This document shows positions 35,710-43,944 of a DNA stretch of 64,000 bases, piece after piece. The position numbers and the translations under genes were made by a program. The first letter of the stretch is position 1, and the number at the start of each line of letters is the position of its first letter. The stretch spans positions 1-64,000 of the forward strand of contig JAQBVR010000002.1 of NCBI GenBank assembly GCA_027623015.1, in the 5' to 3' direction. Origin of the DNA: a bacterium (lineage in GTDB: Bacteria > Patescibacteriota > Gracilibacteria > Peribacterales > Peribacteraceae). Under the pieces are notes generated by a model. It saw nothing but the letters and a program-made list of their open reading frames with translations, was not told the origin of the DNA and did not search any database.

Positions 35710-36042
35710 CTACTCCCAGTACGGTTGTTCCATAGATAAATCTATTGCTTTATTCAGATCGATATAGTTTTCTGTATCTCGTTCTTTTCCCTCTATTCTG
35801 TAGAGTTTTTTCATGGTTCTATACGTACCCCAAGGGTAGTAACGTGTTTTCTTTTTTCGAATATAACGACCTTTTGGCTTTTCTTCTTCATCATTTTCTT
35901 CGTGCTTTTCATCACGTTCATCGACCATCTCTAATGGCTCTACATTTCCATCTTTAGTCCAGTTTACAGCGGAAACTATTTGTTTCTTTTTTGGATTAAC
36001 ATATACAAGGTCTTCGTCGTTGTATGTAACAGTATCAGTCAT
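35710..36042 (-). CDS. Hypothetical charged protein
   Basis: 110 residues, with an acidic central run (DERDEKHEENDEEE) followed by a basic, Tyr-rich tail. No domain recognised. The ATG overlaps the stop of the upstream membrane-protein gene (TAATG), so translation is probably coupled and the two may work together. Confidence 0.6.
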   Translation of the reverse strand: MTDTVTYNDEDLVYVNPKKKQIVSAVNWTKDGNVEPLEMVDERDEKHEENDEEEKPKGRYIRKKKTRYYPWGTYRTMKKLYRIEGKERDTENYIDLNKAIDLSMEQPYWE

Positions 36043-36590
36043 TATGAACGGTGAGGACGATGTTGCTCGGCACTTGGAGGTGTCGGCGGTCTTGGTCTTT
36101 CAGTGTGTGCATCATTTTGGTGGAATAGATTCTGAACATCAATCTTTTTCTTATCTTGGTATTTTAGATATGCATACAGCGTAGCTACAAGACTACCGAT
36201 TAGTGACACATACATTCCAAATCGTATTTCCATTCTTGTAAAGTCTAGTGTCGCATTTGCAATAACGGAGAGTGCAGCAAGGTTTAGTATAGTTGCTTGC
36301 AGTGTAGCGAAGTACCGTACACCATCTATAGATTTCTTTTGTATGAGGTTAGGTCCTCCTGTTAGGGGTAGAAAAGTACTCAGGAGAATAAATCCGTGCA
36401 GTAAAAAAATGGCTGCACCAAGGACTCCTGTATAGAAGCCAAATCCGTTGTACGCAACAGTATCTCCTCCAAGCCACTCTCCTCCTGCCCATGGGAGGAA
36501 TACTCCAATCACGGCTATAGCTGAACCAATATTAAGAATTTGCTCTTCTAGGTCCATAGAGGAAACCATACGTGTAAGCTTTTTAGTCAT
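36042..36590 (-). CDS. Hypothetical four-helix membrane protein
   Basis: About 182 residues. Four hydrophobic segments (AIAVIGVFLPWAGG, TGVLGAAIFLLHGFILL, ATILNLAALSVIA, YVSLIGSLVATLYAYL) and a Pro/His-rich cytoplasmic tail. Family not recognised. ATG at 36590 preferred to the GTG at 36596. Coupled by TAATG to the charged 110-residue gene. Confidence 0.65.
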   Translation of the reverse strand: MTKKLTRMVSSMDLEEQILNIGSAIAVIGVFLPWAGGEWLGGDTVAYNGFGFYTGVLGAAIFLLHGFILLSTFLPLTGGPNLIQKKSIDGVRYFATLQATILNLAALSVIANATLDFTRMEIRFGMYVSLIGSLVATLYAYLKYQDKKKIDVQNLFHQNDAHTERPRPPTPPSAEQHRPHRS

Positions 36591-36679
36591 ATACACTAGA
36601 TTACTCTAATTTGTACGAAAAACGTAACCTTCAATAGCTTTTTTTGTACTCACTACAAGGAGTTCTATATCCTCTTTGT

Positions 36680-37717
36680 ATGAAGATTGTTATAGATGTT
36701 CGTGAGGCATGTCGTGTACATCGAGCTGGAAAGGGTCAGTGGACCTACGGTTTTGTATCTGAGCTACTTTCTAGGGGTCTAGACATTACTTTACTTTCAG
36801 ACTCCCCTCTTCCTAAGGAGTGGAATTGTAATTTTCGTATATTGCGTTCTGGCTGGCGTTGGCATCTAGAAGCTCTTTCTTATATAAAAGAGCAATCCTT
36901 AGATCTTTATATAAGCCCAACTAGTTATATCTTACCTGCACTATTCCATTCAATTCCAACAGCCCTTGTTGTTCATGATATGATTGCATTTCGCCGTGAG
37001 CCACACGATAAGAAGGCTTCTATCATAGAACGTTTCACACTTAAACGTGCATTGCGTTTCTCCTCGCATGTTTGCACTGTTAGTAAATCTACAGCGTTAG
37101 ACTTGCATGATAGATACCCCTATCTTCCACATGGTAATCCAAATGTTATCTATGCAGGTCCTATGCACACATCGCCATCTATGAATGTATCAGACAAGCG
37201 CACTATTGTTTGCATTGGTACGATCTGTCCTCGTAAGAATCAGCACAGACTTGTGCAGGCATATAATCTCTTGCCTACAGATATACGGTCACAGTACATC
37301 TTAAATATCGTTGGTAACGATGGATGGCATTCATCTGCTACTCTTAGACTTATTGAGGAGTCAGAAGGTGTGACATGGTCTGGATATGCGTCTCAAAAAG
37401 AGTACGGTGCCCTTCTTTCTTCTTGCAGTGTTTTAGCACTTCCTTCTTTATACGAAGGTTTTGGTATGCAGATCCTTGATGCACTTCAGCGAGGAGTACC
37501 TATTCTTACTTCGGATTGTGGAAGTCTAGCTGAAGTTGTCGGAGATTCTGCAGTCTTGGTAGAGCCAATGTCCGTTGAAAGTATTGCACTGGGGCTTGAG
37601 AAGATTATCACCGATGACCTTCTTAGAGCACGTTTACAGACGACTGGCCCAGTTCAGGCAGCAAGATTCTCTTGGAAAAGGACCGTAGATAGCTTTTTAG
37701 ACTGTATTAAAAGCTGA
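36680..37717 (+). CDS. GT4-type glycosyltransferase
   Basis: 345 residues from the ATG at 36680, GT-B fold. IDVREACRVHRAGKGQWTYGF is an N-terminal acceptor loop. The donor-side block YEGFGMQILDALQRGVPILTSD with the EX7E acidic pair is clear, followed by GSLAEVVGDSAVLVEP. It transfers a nucleotide sugar to an unknown acceptor, probably in envelope glycan synthesis. A second GT4 lies at 41.3 kb. nadK follows, with its own promoter inside the end of this gene. Confidence 0.87.
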   Translation: MKIVIDVREACRVHRAGKGQWTYGFVSELLSRGLDITLLSDSPLPKEWNCNFRILRSGWRWHLEALSYIKEQSLDLYISPTSYILPALFHSIPTALVVHDMIAFRREPHDKKASIIERFTLKRALRFSSHVCTVSKSTALDLHDRYPYLPHGNPNVIYAGPMHTSPSMNVSDKRTIVCIGTICPRKNQHRLVQAYNLLPTDIRSQYILNIVGNDGWHSSATLRLIEESEGVTWSGYASQKEYGALLSSCSVLALPSLYEGFGMQILDALQRGVPILTSDCGSLAEVVGDSAVLVEPMSVESIALGLEKIITDDLLRARLQTTGPVQAARFSWKRTVDSFLDCIKS

Positions 37718-37723
37718 TATACT
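37696..37723 (+). promoter_or_regulatory. nadK promoter, near-leaderless
   Basis: TTTAGA (37696-37701), 16-bp spacer, TATACT (37718-37723, preceded by TGA as in extended -10 sites), 6 nt before the ATG at 37730. It overlaps the end of the glycosyltransferase gene. Confidence 0.5.
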
Positions 37724-37729
37724 TCACTC

Positions 37730-38611
37730 ATGCTCATGTATAAACGTGTCGGGATAACAGTGAAGTCTGGCTTGGACTATAAGAATGAAGCTGTCACGAA
37801 GGTGATAGAAATTCTAAAATCTTTGGGTACAGAGATTCTTGTTGATGCGAGTCGTGTCGATGAATCGGGAACAGAATACCCATCATATCTTTCTGAAGAT
37901 GATATAGACCTTTTAGTAGTCATTGGAGGAGATGGCACAATTCTAAGAGCTATCCGTGACCTAAAGACTTTTACGACTCCTATACTCAGTGTTAATCGAG
38001 GAACTGTAGGATTTCTTGCAGAAACAGAACTAGATGAGGCAAAGGAAATTCTTCCAATTCTCCTTTCTGAGGAGGGTGTTCTCGAGACACGTAGCATTCT
38101 CGATGTAAAAGCAATGAGGGGAACAGAAGTGATCTACTCTGGTTATGCATTGAATGAGGCCGTTGTAGCTCAGGGTACTATTGCAAGACTTGTAGACCTA
38201 AAGACTGAGGTAAACGGAGAAGATCTTACTACTTTTCATGCAGATGGTTTGATCATCGCGACACCTACAGGTTCTACTGCGTATTCTCTCGCTGCGGGTG
38301 GGCCCATCGTTCATCCAGCTCAGCTAGCGACTATTCTTACGCCTATAAACCCTCATAGTTTTAGCCAAAAACCAATAGTCTTACCATCTAGTGATGAGAT
38401 TAAGGTTACTGTTCTCACAAAAGAGAATAAGTTTAAAGATGCAGAGGTTATCCTCACGCTCGATGGCCAAGTGTATGTTCCCCTAAAAAATGGTGATGTA
38501 ATTCATGCGTCTGGATGCAAGACAACTGTACAGTTCCTTCGACGAAAGCAAGATACATTTTTTGGAACGTTGAGGACTAAGCTTAAATGGGGTGAGAGGC
38601 TGGAGAATTAA
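37730..38611 (+). CDS. nadK: NAD kinase
   Basis: Phosphorylates NAD to NADP. 293 residues. VVIGGDGTILRA is the GGDG substrate loop with the catalytic Asp, ALNEAVV the conserved NE motif, and HADGLIIATPTGSTAYSLAAGGP the diagnostic C-domain block. Start at 37730, or at the ATG two codons later. Its stop abuts the stop of the convergent hypothetical gene. Confidence 0.94.
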   Translation: MLMYKRVGITVKSGLDYKNEAVTKVIEILKSLGTEILVDASRVDESGTEYPSYLSEDDIDLLVVIGGDGTILRAIRDLKTFTTPILSVNRGTVGFLAETELDEAKEILPILLSEEGVLETRSILDVKAMRGTEVIYSGYALNEAVVAQGTIARLVDLKTEVNGEDLTTFHADGLIIATPTGSTAYSLAAGGPIVHPAQLATILTPINPHSFSQKPIVLPSSDEIKVTVLTKENKFKDAEVILTLDGQVYVPLKNGDVIHASGCKTTVQFLRRKQDTFFGTLRTKLKWGERLEN

Positions 38612-39211
38612 TTATGCCGATTCAACAACGCTATGCAGTCTACTTAGTGAATTGTCATGCTGCATGGACTTAATATCGTAGTACGAAATAAACCCAGAAA
38701 CTTCAGCATCAAGTGTAGTCATTACTTCACTATTAGTTCGTGCTGTTAAGACATTGCTGTTTTGATCTTGATCCTCATGCAATAAGCGAAGGGGTGCAAT
38801 CCTGTTTAGACCTTTTCGAATACCTAATGCATATTCAGTATCACATTTATGAGTTGAAACAATCATGCAGTGTCTAAGCTTCCTAGCAGCAAATAAAATT
38901 AATGATCCAACCTCTGGTCCTACATGAGCAAGTCCATCGACAAATACAATGCTGTATTCAGCATCTCCATATGGTGATTCCTGTAAATAATTAAATCCTC
39001 CTCCTCTTCCTCCTTCATCTTCTGCTTTTGGCCATTTATGACCGTTAAATTTTGCAGTCAAGTGATGTTGTTTCAAAACTCTTTGAACTAAATTCACAAA
39101 TCTCCTTCTATCTGGATCCATCTCTCCTATATCTCTCGGGCCTTTTCCATGTCTATCTGGATGAAAGTCAGTTCTTTCAAATACATTGAGAGTTACTGGG
39201 ATATCTTTCAT
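38612..39211 (-). CDS. Hypothetical soluble protein
   Basis: 199 residues. An N-terminal ~70 residues of mixed charge precedes a probable alpha/beta core (AEYSIVFVDGLAHVGPEVGSLILFAARKLRHCMIVSTHK). Family not recognised; the HPDRHGKGP segment faintly recalls a J-domain HPD but lacks the rest. It has a very good own promoter (TTGACA-17-TAATAA) with the ATG 7 nt beyond. Confidence 0.6.
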   Translation of the reverse strand: MKDIPVTLNVFERTDFHPDRHGKGPRDIGEMDPDRRRFVNLVQRVLKQHHLTAKFNGHKWPKAEDEGGRGGGFNYLQESPYGDAEYSIVFVDGLAHVGPEVGSLILFAARKLRHCMIVSTHKCDTEYALGIRKGLNRIAPLRLLHEDQDQNSNVLTARTNSEVMTTLDAEVSGFISYYDIKSMQHDNSLSRLHSVVESA

Positions 39212-39217
39212 GTTTAA

Positions 39218-39246
39218 TTATTACGCCACACACAGCCATTTGTCAA
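39218..39246 (-). promoter_or_regulatory. Consensus promoter of the 39211 hypothetical gene
   Basis: Minus strand TTGACA (39246-39241), 17-bp spacer, TAATAA (39223-39218), with the ATG at 39211. The -35 box overlaps the last codons of purA. A clear leaderless-type start. Confidence 0.75.
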
Positions 39247-40466
39247 TGCTTAACGATCATCTCTTCACGACCTTGCCCTGTTCCTATGAGTCCTACGGGT
39301 ACTTTTGTTTGCTCTTCGATAAACTGGATGTACCCTTTTGCATTCTCTGGAAGGTCACTGTAGTTCGTCATACCAACTGTTGAAGACTGCCACCCTGGGA
39401 GTGTCTTTACTTTTCCGTCACCGATACCAACAGGAATCTCATGCAGGTCGTCTAAGACATCGAGCTTCGTAATGTTCCAGTGCGTGAAGCCATTAATTTG
39501 TGCTGAACGAATAAGGTCTGGGATATTCAGCCAGCCACAACGTCTTGGTCGACCTGTTGTAGCTCCGTATTCACCTCCTTTTTCGCGTAGTGCATTTCCG
39601 ATTTCTCCTTCGAGTTCAGTTTCGAATGGACCGTCACCAACACGTGTGCAATATGCTTTTGCAACACCGATGCAACTTTTAAGAGCTGATGGAGGAAGGC
39701 CTAGTCCTTGCAGTGCCCCAGTAGCAGTTGTCGAACTACTTGTGACAAATGGATAGGTCCCATGGTCGATGTCTAGCATGCTTGCTTGTGCCCCTTCGAC
39801 GATGATCGTTTTCCCACTACTGTGAAGTTCATGAATCAATGTAACTGTGTCTTTCACACAGCAGCCAATTGCATGATTTGCTGTCTCTAGATTTTCTATT
39901 TCCAGTGCAACATCTGTATGGATGCCAAAAACGCGGTCGTTACATTTCGCTTTCTTTTCAAGGATAGCGGTCATGTTTGTTCCTAGGCTTTCCATACGAA
40001 CTCCACTGCGTACAGCTTTGTCTGTATATGCAGGACCGATTCCCCTCTTCGTTGTCCCAATTCCCTCACCTTCTTTTTTACGATCTTCTTCCATCGCAGC
40101 GTCTATATCTTTGTGAAAGTCGAACACAATATGTGCAGCATGTGAGATGTGCAGTCTTGGGATGATGTCTATGCCTGCAGTCTTAAGAGTTTCAATCTCT
40201 TCGAGGAGTGTTGGCAGATGTATGACCATTCCAGATCCAAGGATTACTGGTTTGTTTTCATGAAGACAACCAGACGGTAGTAAATGGAATACATGTTTCT
40301 GACCATTTACAACTATAGTATGTCCTGCATTTGCACCACCACATGCTCGTGCGATAACGTCAAAATGCTCTGTGAGGATATCTGTAACCTTCCCCTTCCC
40401 CTCATCTCCCCACTGCGCGCCAATGACCGCAATTACTTGACCGAGAGATTTGCTGAACGCTTTCAC
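39243..40466 (-). CDS. purA: Adenylosuccinate synthetase
   Basis: Condenses IMP and aspartate with GTP in AMP synthesis. 407 residues with GAQWGDEGKGKV at the N-terminus, GGANAGHT, TTKRGIGPAY, GAQASMLDIDHGTYPFVTSS and TTGRPRRCGW, all classical. The ORF begins with GTG (40466) and a TAGAAT lies just upstream. It follows prmC by 21 nt on the same strand. Confidence 0.96.
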   Translation of the reverse strand: MKAFSKSLGQVIAVIGAQWGDEGKGKVTDILTEHFDVIARACGGANAGHTIVVNGQKHVFHLLPSGCLHENKPVILGSGMVIHLPTLLEEIETLKTAGIDIIPRLHISHAAHIVFDFHKDIDAAMEEDRKKEGEGIGTTKRGIGPAYTDKAVRSGVRMESLGTNMTAILEKKAKCNDRVFGIHTDVALEIENLETANHAIGCCVKDTVTLIHELHSSGKTIIVEGAQASMLDIDHGTYPFVTSSSTTATGALQGLGLPPSALKSCIGVAKAYCTRVGDGPFETELEGEIGNALREKGGEYGATTGRPRRCGWLNIPDLIRSAQINGFTHWNITKLDVLDDLHEIPVGIGDGKVKTLPGWQSSTVGMTNYSDLPENAKGYIQFIEEQTKVPVGLIGTGQGREEMIVKH

Positions 40467-40487
40467 GTTTAGATTCTACCACCCGTT

Positions 40488-41285
40488 TTACTCCTTCGCG
40501 AGTAGTTTTTTAGCTTGTTCTGTACGACACTCTAGTATGATCCCCTGACAGTAGGGGTTCTCTTTCGCACTGCTACATATCTCTGATAGAAGATCTGCTC
40601 CATCTTCCCCGCTGAAAAGCGCAATATGCGGCTCATAGTTAAAGACGTCATCCATAGGCCTTTCTCCCGATGGTACATAGGGAGGATTTGTGATAATGAG
40701 AAAGGGTGAACATAGATCTAAAATCGGCTCTAATCTATCCCCTTCTTTAAATGTTATTCGGTCTGATACGTTATAGCTATGTGCATTCTTTTTTGCTATT
40801 TCTAATGCTTGAGGACTTATGTCTGTTGCGATGATGTGCATATCAGGAATTTCTAATGCTAGCGTAACCGCTATACATCCACTCCCTGTACATACATCAA
40901 CTATCGTTTCGATTTTTTTCTCTCTCCACGCAATAGATTGTGATACGACTGCTGTGTCTACTTCTGTAGTTATAGTTGTTCTTTTTTGTAAAAATGTCTT
41001 TGTTGCCTCTATCAATCCCTCTGTTGAGGATCGTGGAATCAGTACATCGCTTGATACAGTAAATGATCTCCCAAAGAATTCTTGGCATCCAAGAATGTAT
41101 GCAACAGGCTCACTATGCATTCTTCTTCGTATATACGATTCGAAAAGTGAAATTTGCTTTCCAGAGAGTTGGTACTCTTTGTGTGCACATACCCATGTTC
41201 TGTTTTTGCCAATAGATGCAGAAAGAAGTAGCTCTGTGTCTAATGCAGATAATGGTGAACTCTTCAGTGCCTTTATAATCTCCAT
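40488..41285 (-). CDS. prmC: Release factor glutamine methyltransferase PrmC
   Basis: Methylates the GGQ glutamine of release factors using SAM. 265 residues from the ATG at 41285 (MEIIKAL). The ORF-track start at 41384 would lie inside the divergent glycosyltransferase gene. An N-terminal helical domain, VDVCTGSGCIAVTLAL (SAM loop) and catalytic TNPPYVPSG are present. Only 20 bp separate it from the divergent gene, so the two promoters must overlap. Confidence 0.9.
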   Translation of the reverse strand: MEIIKALKSSPLSALDTELLLSASIGKNRTWVCAHKEYQLSGKQISLFESYIRRRMHSEPVAYILGCQEFFGRSFTVSSDVLIPRSSTEGLIEATKTFLQKRTTITTEVDTAVVSQSIAWREKKIETIVDVCTGSGCIAVTLALEIPDMHIIATDISPQALEIAKKNAHSYNVSDRITFKEGDRLEPILDLCSPFLIITNPPYVPSGERPMDDVFNYEPHIALFSGEDGADLLSEICSSAKENPYCQGIILECRTEQAKKLLAKE

Positions 41286-41305
41286 GTATGTATTATGCAC
41301 TATGT

Positions 41306-42334
41306 ATGACTCATATTGGTATTGATTGTCGCTTTTCTGGCACACACTCTGGGCTTGGTCGTTACTCGCGAGAATTAGTAACACATCTTGTATCTATTTC
41401 TTCAGATACGTCTTATACACTTTTTGTGCGTAGTATCTCTGAGCCATGGCTTATTTTACTACCGGATTCAGTAAAGCTCGTTGAGGTTGATATACCCCAT
41501 TACTCTCTGGCTGAGCAATTTTTACTATCTCGTTTCTATAAGAAAGCAGATATAGATATCTTGCTTTCTCCGCACTTCAACACTCCTTTTTTCTACCATG
41601 GTCCATTTGTCATTGTGATACATGATCTTATACTGCATAGGTATCCGAACAATGCCTCTTTTATAAAAAGATGTGCCTATAAAGTTCTTTTATATCGTGC
41701 TCTTCGTAGAGCTAAGAAAGTCATTGCTGTTAGTACATTCACTGCTACGGAGATCTCTCGTATGTATGGAAAACGCATAGCAAAAAAAGTTCAGGTAGTA
41801 GGAGAGGGGGTATCTGATGCTTTTGCTCCTGCTAGTAAGGAGCGTATATCTGAGACACTTTTACGACACAATCTTTCTTGCCCTTTCTTCCTCTATGTAG
41901 GGAATGCAAAGGAGCACAAAAACGTACAAAAGCTTATAGATGCCCATAAGAAATCTGGTACAAGTATTTCACTAGTTCTTGTTTCAAATCCTGCAAACCT
42001 TACCCTTCACGATAGTGTTACTGTTCTTTCAAATATTCATGATGATGATCTTCCTTCTCTCTATTCGGCTGCTACAGCATTTGTTTCCGCATCTGCTTAT
42101 GAGGGATATGGACTTCCGTTTATCGAAGCTCGTGCTTGTGGATGTCCAGTAATCGGAATAACTGGCTCAAGTGTCGATGAGGTTGTCTCTGAGGGTGGCT
42201 TACTTTTAGAAAATTCAGATGATGCTCTAATACTTGCATTACAAAATCCACCTACAGTAGTATCAACTTCAGTTCCTCAGTGGTCCAAAGCTGCTTCTCT
42301 TGTTCATAAACTACTGCAAGAATTGACTGCTTAA
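41306..42334 (+). CDS. GT4-type glycosyltransferase
   Basis: 342 residues from the ATG at 41306, GT-B fold. HIGIDCRFSGTHSGLGRYSREL is the opening, VIHDLILHRYP a mid-block, and SAYEGYGLPFIEARACGCPVIG the donor site with its EX7E pair. It resembles mannosyl- and rhamnosyltransferases of polysaccharide synthesis. Acceptor and sugar not deducible. Downstream is the small DUF721-like gene after 14 nt. Confidence 0.87.
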   Translation: MTHIGIDCRFSGTHSGLGRYSRELVTHLVSISSDTSYTLFVRSISEPWLILLPDSVKLVEVDIPHYSLAEQFLLSRFYKKADIDILLSPHFNTPFFYHGPFVIVIHDLILHRYPNNASFIKRCAYKVLLYRALRRAKKVIAVSTFTATEISRMYGKRIAKKVQVVGEGVSDAFAPASKERISETLLRHNLSCPFFLYVGNAKEHKNVQKLIDAHKKSGTSISLVLVSNPANLTLHDSVTVLSNIHDDDLPSLYSAATAFVSASAYEGYGLPFIEARACGCPVIGITGSSVDEVVSEGGLLLENSDDALILALQNPPTVVSTSVPQWSKAASLVHKLLQELTA

Positions 42335-42348
42335 GCTATAGTTTCCTT

Positions 42349-42642
42349 ATGGATAGAATAGGTCACATATTACCGAGAGTGTTAAAGAGGCGTGGATTGC
42401 TTCACCACGCAGTTGCCTCTTCTGCAGTAGAATTTACTCAGATTTGGATAACAGAACACCTGCCTGCTGTATCTGGCGATCTTCGTGCGCAGTTTCTGAA
42501 AGAGACAGTTGTCATAATTTACTCAGACTCCTCTATAGCAGCACAGGAGTGCCATCTAGTTATGGAGGATCTCACTGCCTCTCTAAGAAAAGAATACGGT
42601 AATTCTGCTATTTCTGGCTGTCGGATAGTCAGATCTGACTAA
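42349..42642 (+). CDS. Small protein, possibly DUF721/DciA-like
   Basis: 97 residues. The layout (a basic N-terminus LPRVLKRRGL, a Trp-containing helix, then LKETVVIIYSDSSIAAQECHLVMEDL and a final helix) fits the short DUF721 domain, which in DciA loads DnaB-type helicases. The match rests on pattern and length only. With dnaB in the window and no dnaC/dnaI seen, the role is plausible but unproven. Confidence 0.45.
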   Translation: MDRIGHILPRVLKRRGLLHHAVASSAVEFTQIWITEHLPAVSGDLRAQFLKETVVIIYSDSSIAAQECHLVMEDLTASLRKEYGNSAISGCRIVRSD

Positions 42643-42718
42643 GACTCTCTTGCAAATACCGTAATTTTACTTGCCTAGAAGCGTATTGTTGGTAGACTCT
42701 CGTGGCTATTTAGCTTAT

Positions 42719-43261
42719 ATGCTCGTAATTCGTTTACAACGCACAGGCCGCAGAAACGCTCCAGCATACCGAATTGTTGCTGCAGAGAAGACATCGCCTG
42801 TAAAAGGTAAGTTTGTCGAAATGCTAGGTCATTACGTTCCTAAGCATAATCCTATTGAGATCAAATTTAACGAAGAACGTATTCGTACTCTTATCTCCAA
42901 TGGAGCTGTTCCTAGTAATACTGTTGCTAGATTACTCTCAAAACAGGGTATGAAGGGCCTTGATAAGTTTGTAGCTCGTTACAGTAAGCAGAAGAAGCGT
43001 AATCCATCTGCAGAAGAGGCAGCGCCACCTCCAGCTCCTGAGGCACCTAAAGAAGAGAGGGCTGAAGCACCAAAAGAAGAGCCTACAAAGGACGCAGCTC
43101 CACTAGAAGAGACTCCAAAAGAAGAAACACCACCTGAGACTGAGGAAGGTCCCTCCGACGCTCCCCTCTCCAATCCCTCCGTGGCCGACAAAATGGCTAC
43201 ATCCGATGACAATCCTGAGGGAGCTATGGACGATAGGGGTGACAAGCCTGAAAAAGAGTAA
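42719..43261 (+). CDS. rpsP: 30S ribosomal protein S16 with long acidic Pro/Glu tail
   Basis: S16 binds 16S rRNA during small-subunit assembly. The first ~82 residues are a standard S16 (MLVIRLQRTGRRNAPAYRIV, FVEMLGHY). A tail of about 95 residues follows, made of Pro, Glu, Ala and Lys (APKEERAEAPKEEP type), ending in Asp/Glu-rich sequence. S16 is normally 80-115 residues. The ATG at 42719 replaces the ORF-track start. khpA lies 14 nt downstream, as in many bacteria. Confidence 0.93.
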   Translation: MLVIRLQRTGRRNAPAYRIVAAEKTSPVKGKFVEMLGHYVPKHNPIEIKFNEERIRTLISNGAVPSNTVARLLSKQGMKGLDKFVARYSKQKKRNPSAEEAAPPPAPEAPKEERAEAPKEEPTKDAAPLEETPKEETPPETEEGPSDAPLSNPSVADKMATSDDNPEGAMDDRGDKPEKE

Positions 43262-43275
43262 TACACTACACCTAC

Positions 43276-43557
43276 ATGATTGATTCGACACACTCTGACC
43301 TTCCGGGCATCTCATTTATACGCTATGTACTAGAAGCACTCGTCCTTGAAAAGGATAAGCTTGTTATTGAAGCAAAAGAAGATGACATGGGTATTTTGCT
43401 TACTATTCAAGTAAGTGATAGTGATATGGGTAAGCTTATCGGAAAGAGTGGTCAGACTATTAAGGCACTACGAACTCTCGTACGTACAATTGGGAGCAAC
43501 TCAGCTAAGCGTATAAATCTTAAGGTTCTGGAGCCAGAAAACGCTCAGCCTGCGTAA
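43276..43557 (+). CDS. khpA: KH-domain RNA-binding protein KhpA
   Basis: 93 residues, a single KH domain with GKLIGKSGQTIKALRTLV (GxxG loop). In Gram-positive bacteria KhpA partners with KhpB (Jag) and binds many RNAs. The rpsP-khpA order is the common one. N-terminal acidic stretch, no membrane segment. Confidence 0.88.
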   Translation: MIDSTHSDLPGISFIRYVLEALVLEKDKLVIEAKEDDMGILLTIQVSDSDMGKLIGKSGQTIKALRTLVRTIGSNSAKRINLKVLEPENAQPA

Positions 43558-43584
43558 CCTTTACTACTTCGTCCCCCACTCCTC

Positions 43585-43902
43585 ATGCTTAGAGACCTCC
43601 TAGAAAATGCCAGTGTTATTGAAATCATTGCAACTTTTGTAGCGTTTGGACTAATCGTCGCAACAATTCTTTGCTTAGTATATACCATATTTGGAGGTAT
43701 ATCTTTTATTCTCTCTGCAGGAAACGAGGAAAAGATCAAAAAGGCAGTACACACTATTCGTTTTGCAGTTGTAGGATTATTCGTCTCGTTCTTCGCATAT
43801 TTCCTTGTTCGTTTTATCGCAAATCTTCTTGATATTCCTTTTGAGCTTAACTTCTCAGATATTGTAGATCTCATGCAAGAGCTATTTAATTCTTTTCAGT
43901 AA
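43585..43902 (+). CDS. Small two-helix membrane protein, TrbC/VirB2 pilin-like
   Basis: 105 residues, two membrane segments (IATFVAFGLIVATILCLVYTIFGGISFIL and FAVVGLFVSFFAYFLVRFIANLL) joined by a short basic loop SAGNEEKIKKA. This hairpin is typical of the TrbC/VirB2-like small proteins frequent in CPR genomes. No other conjugation gene is present, so function is open. A hairpin terminator follows. Confidence 0.55.
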   Translation: MLRDLLENASVIEIIATFVAFGLIVATILCLVYTIFGGISFILSAGNEEKIKKAVHTIRFAVVGLFVSFFAYFLVRFIANLLDIPFELNFSDIVDLMQELFNSFQ

Positions 43903-43927
43903 AACAGCCAGCGCTTCGCTGACTGTT
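43903..43927. terminator. Hairpin between convergent genes, probable terminator
   Basis: AACAG-CC-AGCG-CTT-CGCT-GA-CTGTT, then TTCTACTTTT. It begins right at the stop of the upstream gene. The internal CC/GA mismatch makes it moderate. Confidence 0.5.
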
Positions 43928-43944
43928 TCTACTTTTATAGCTAT

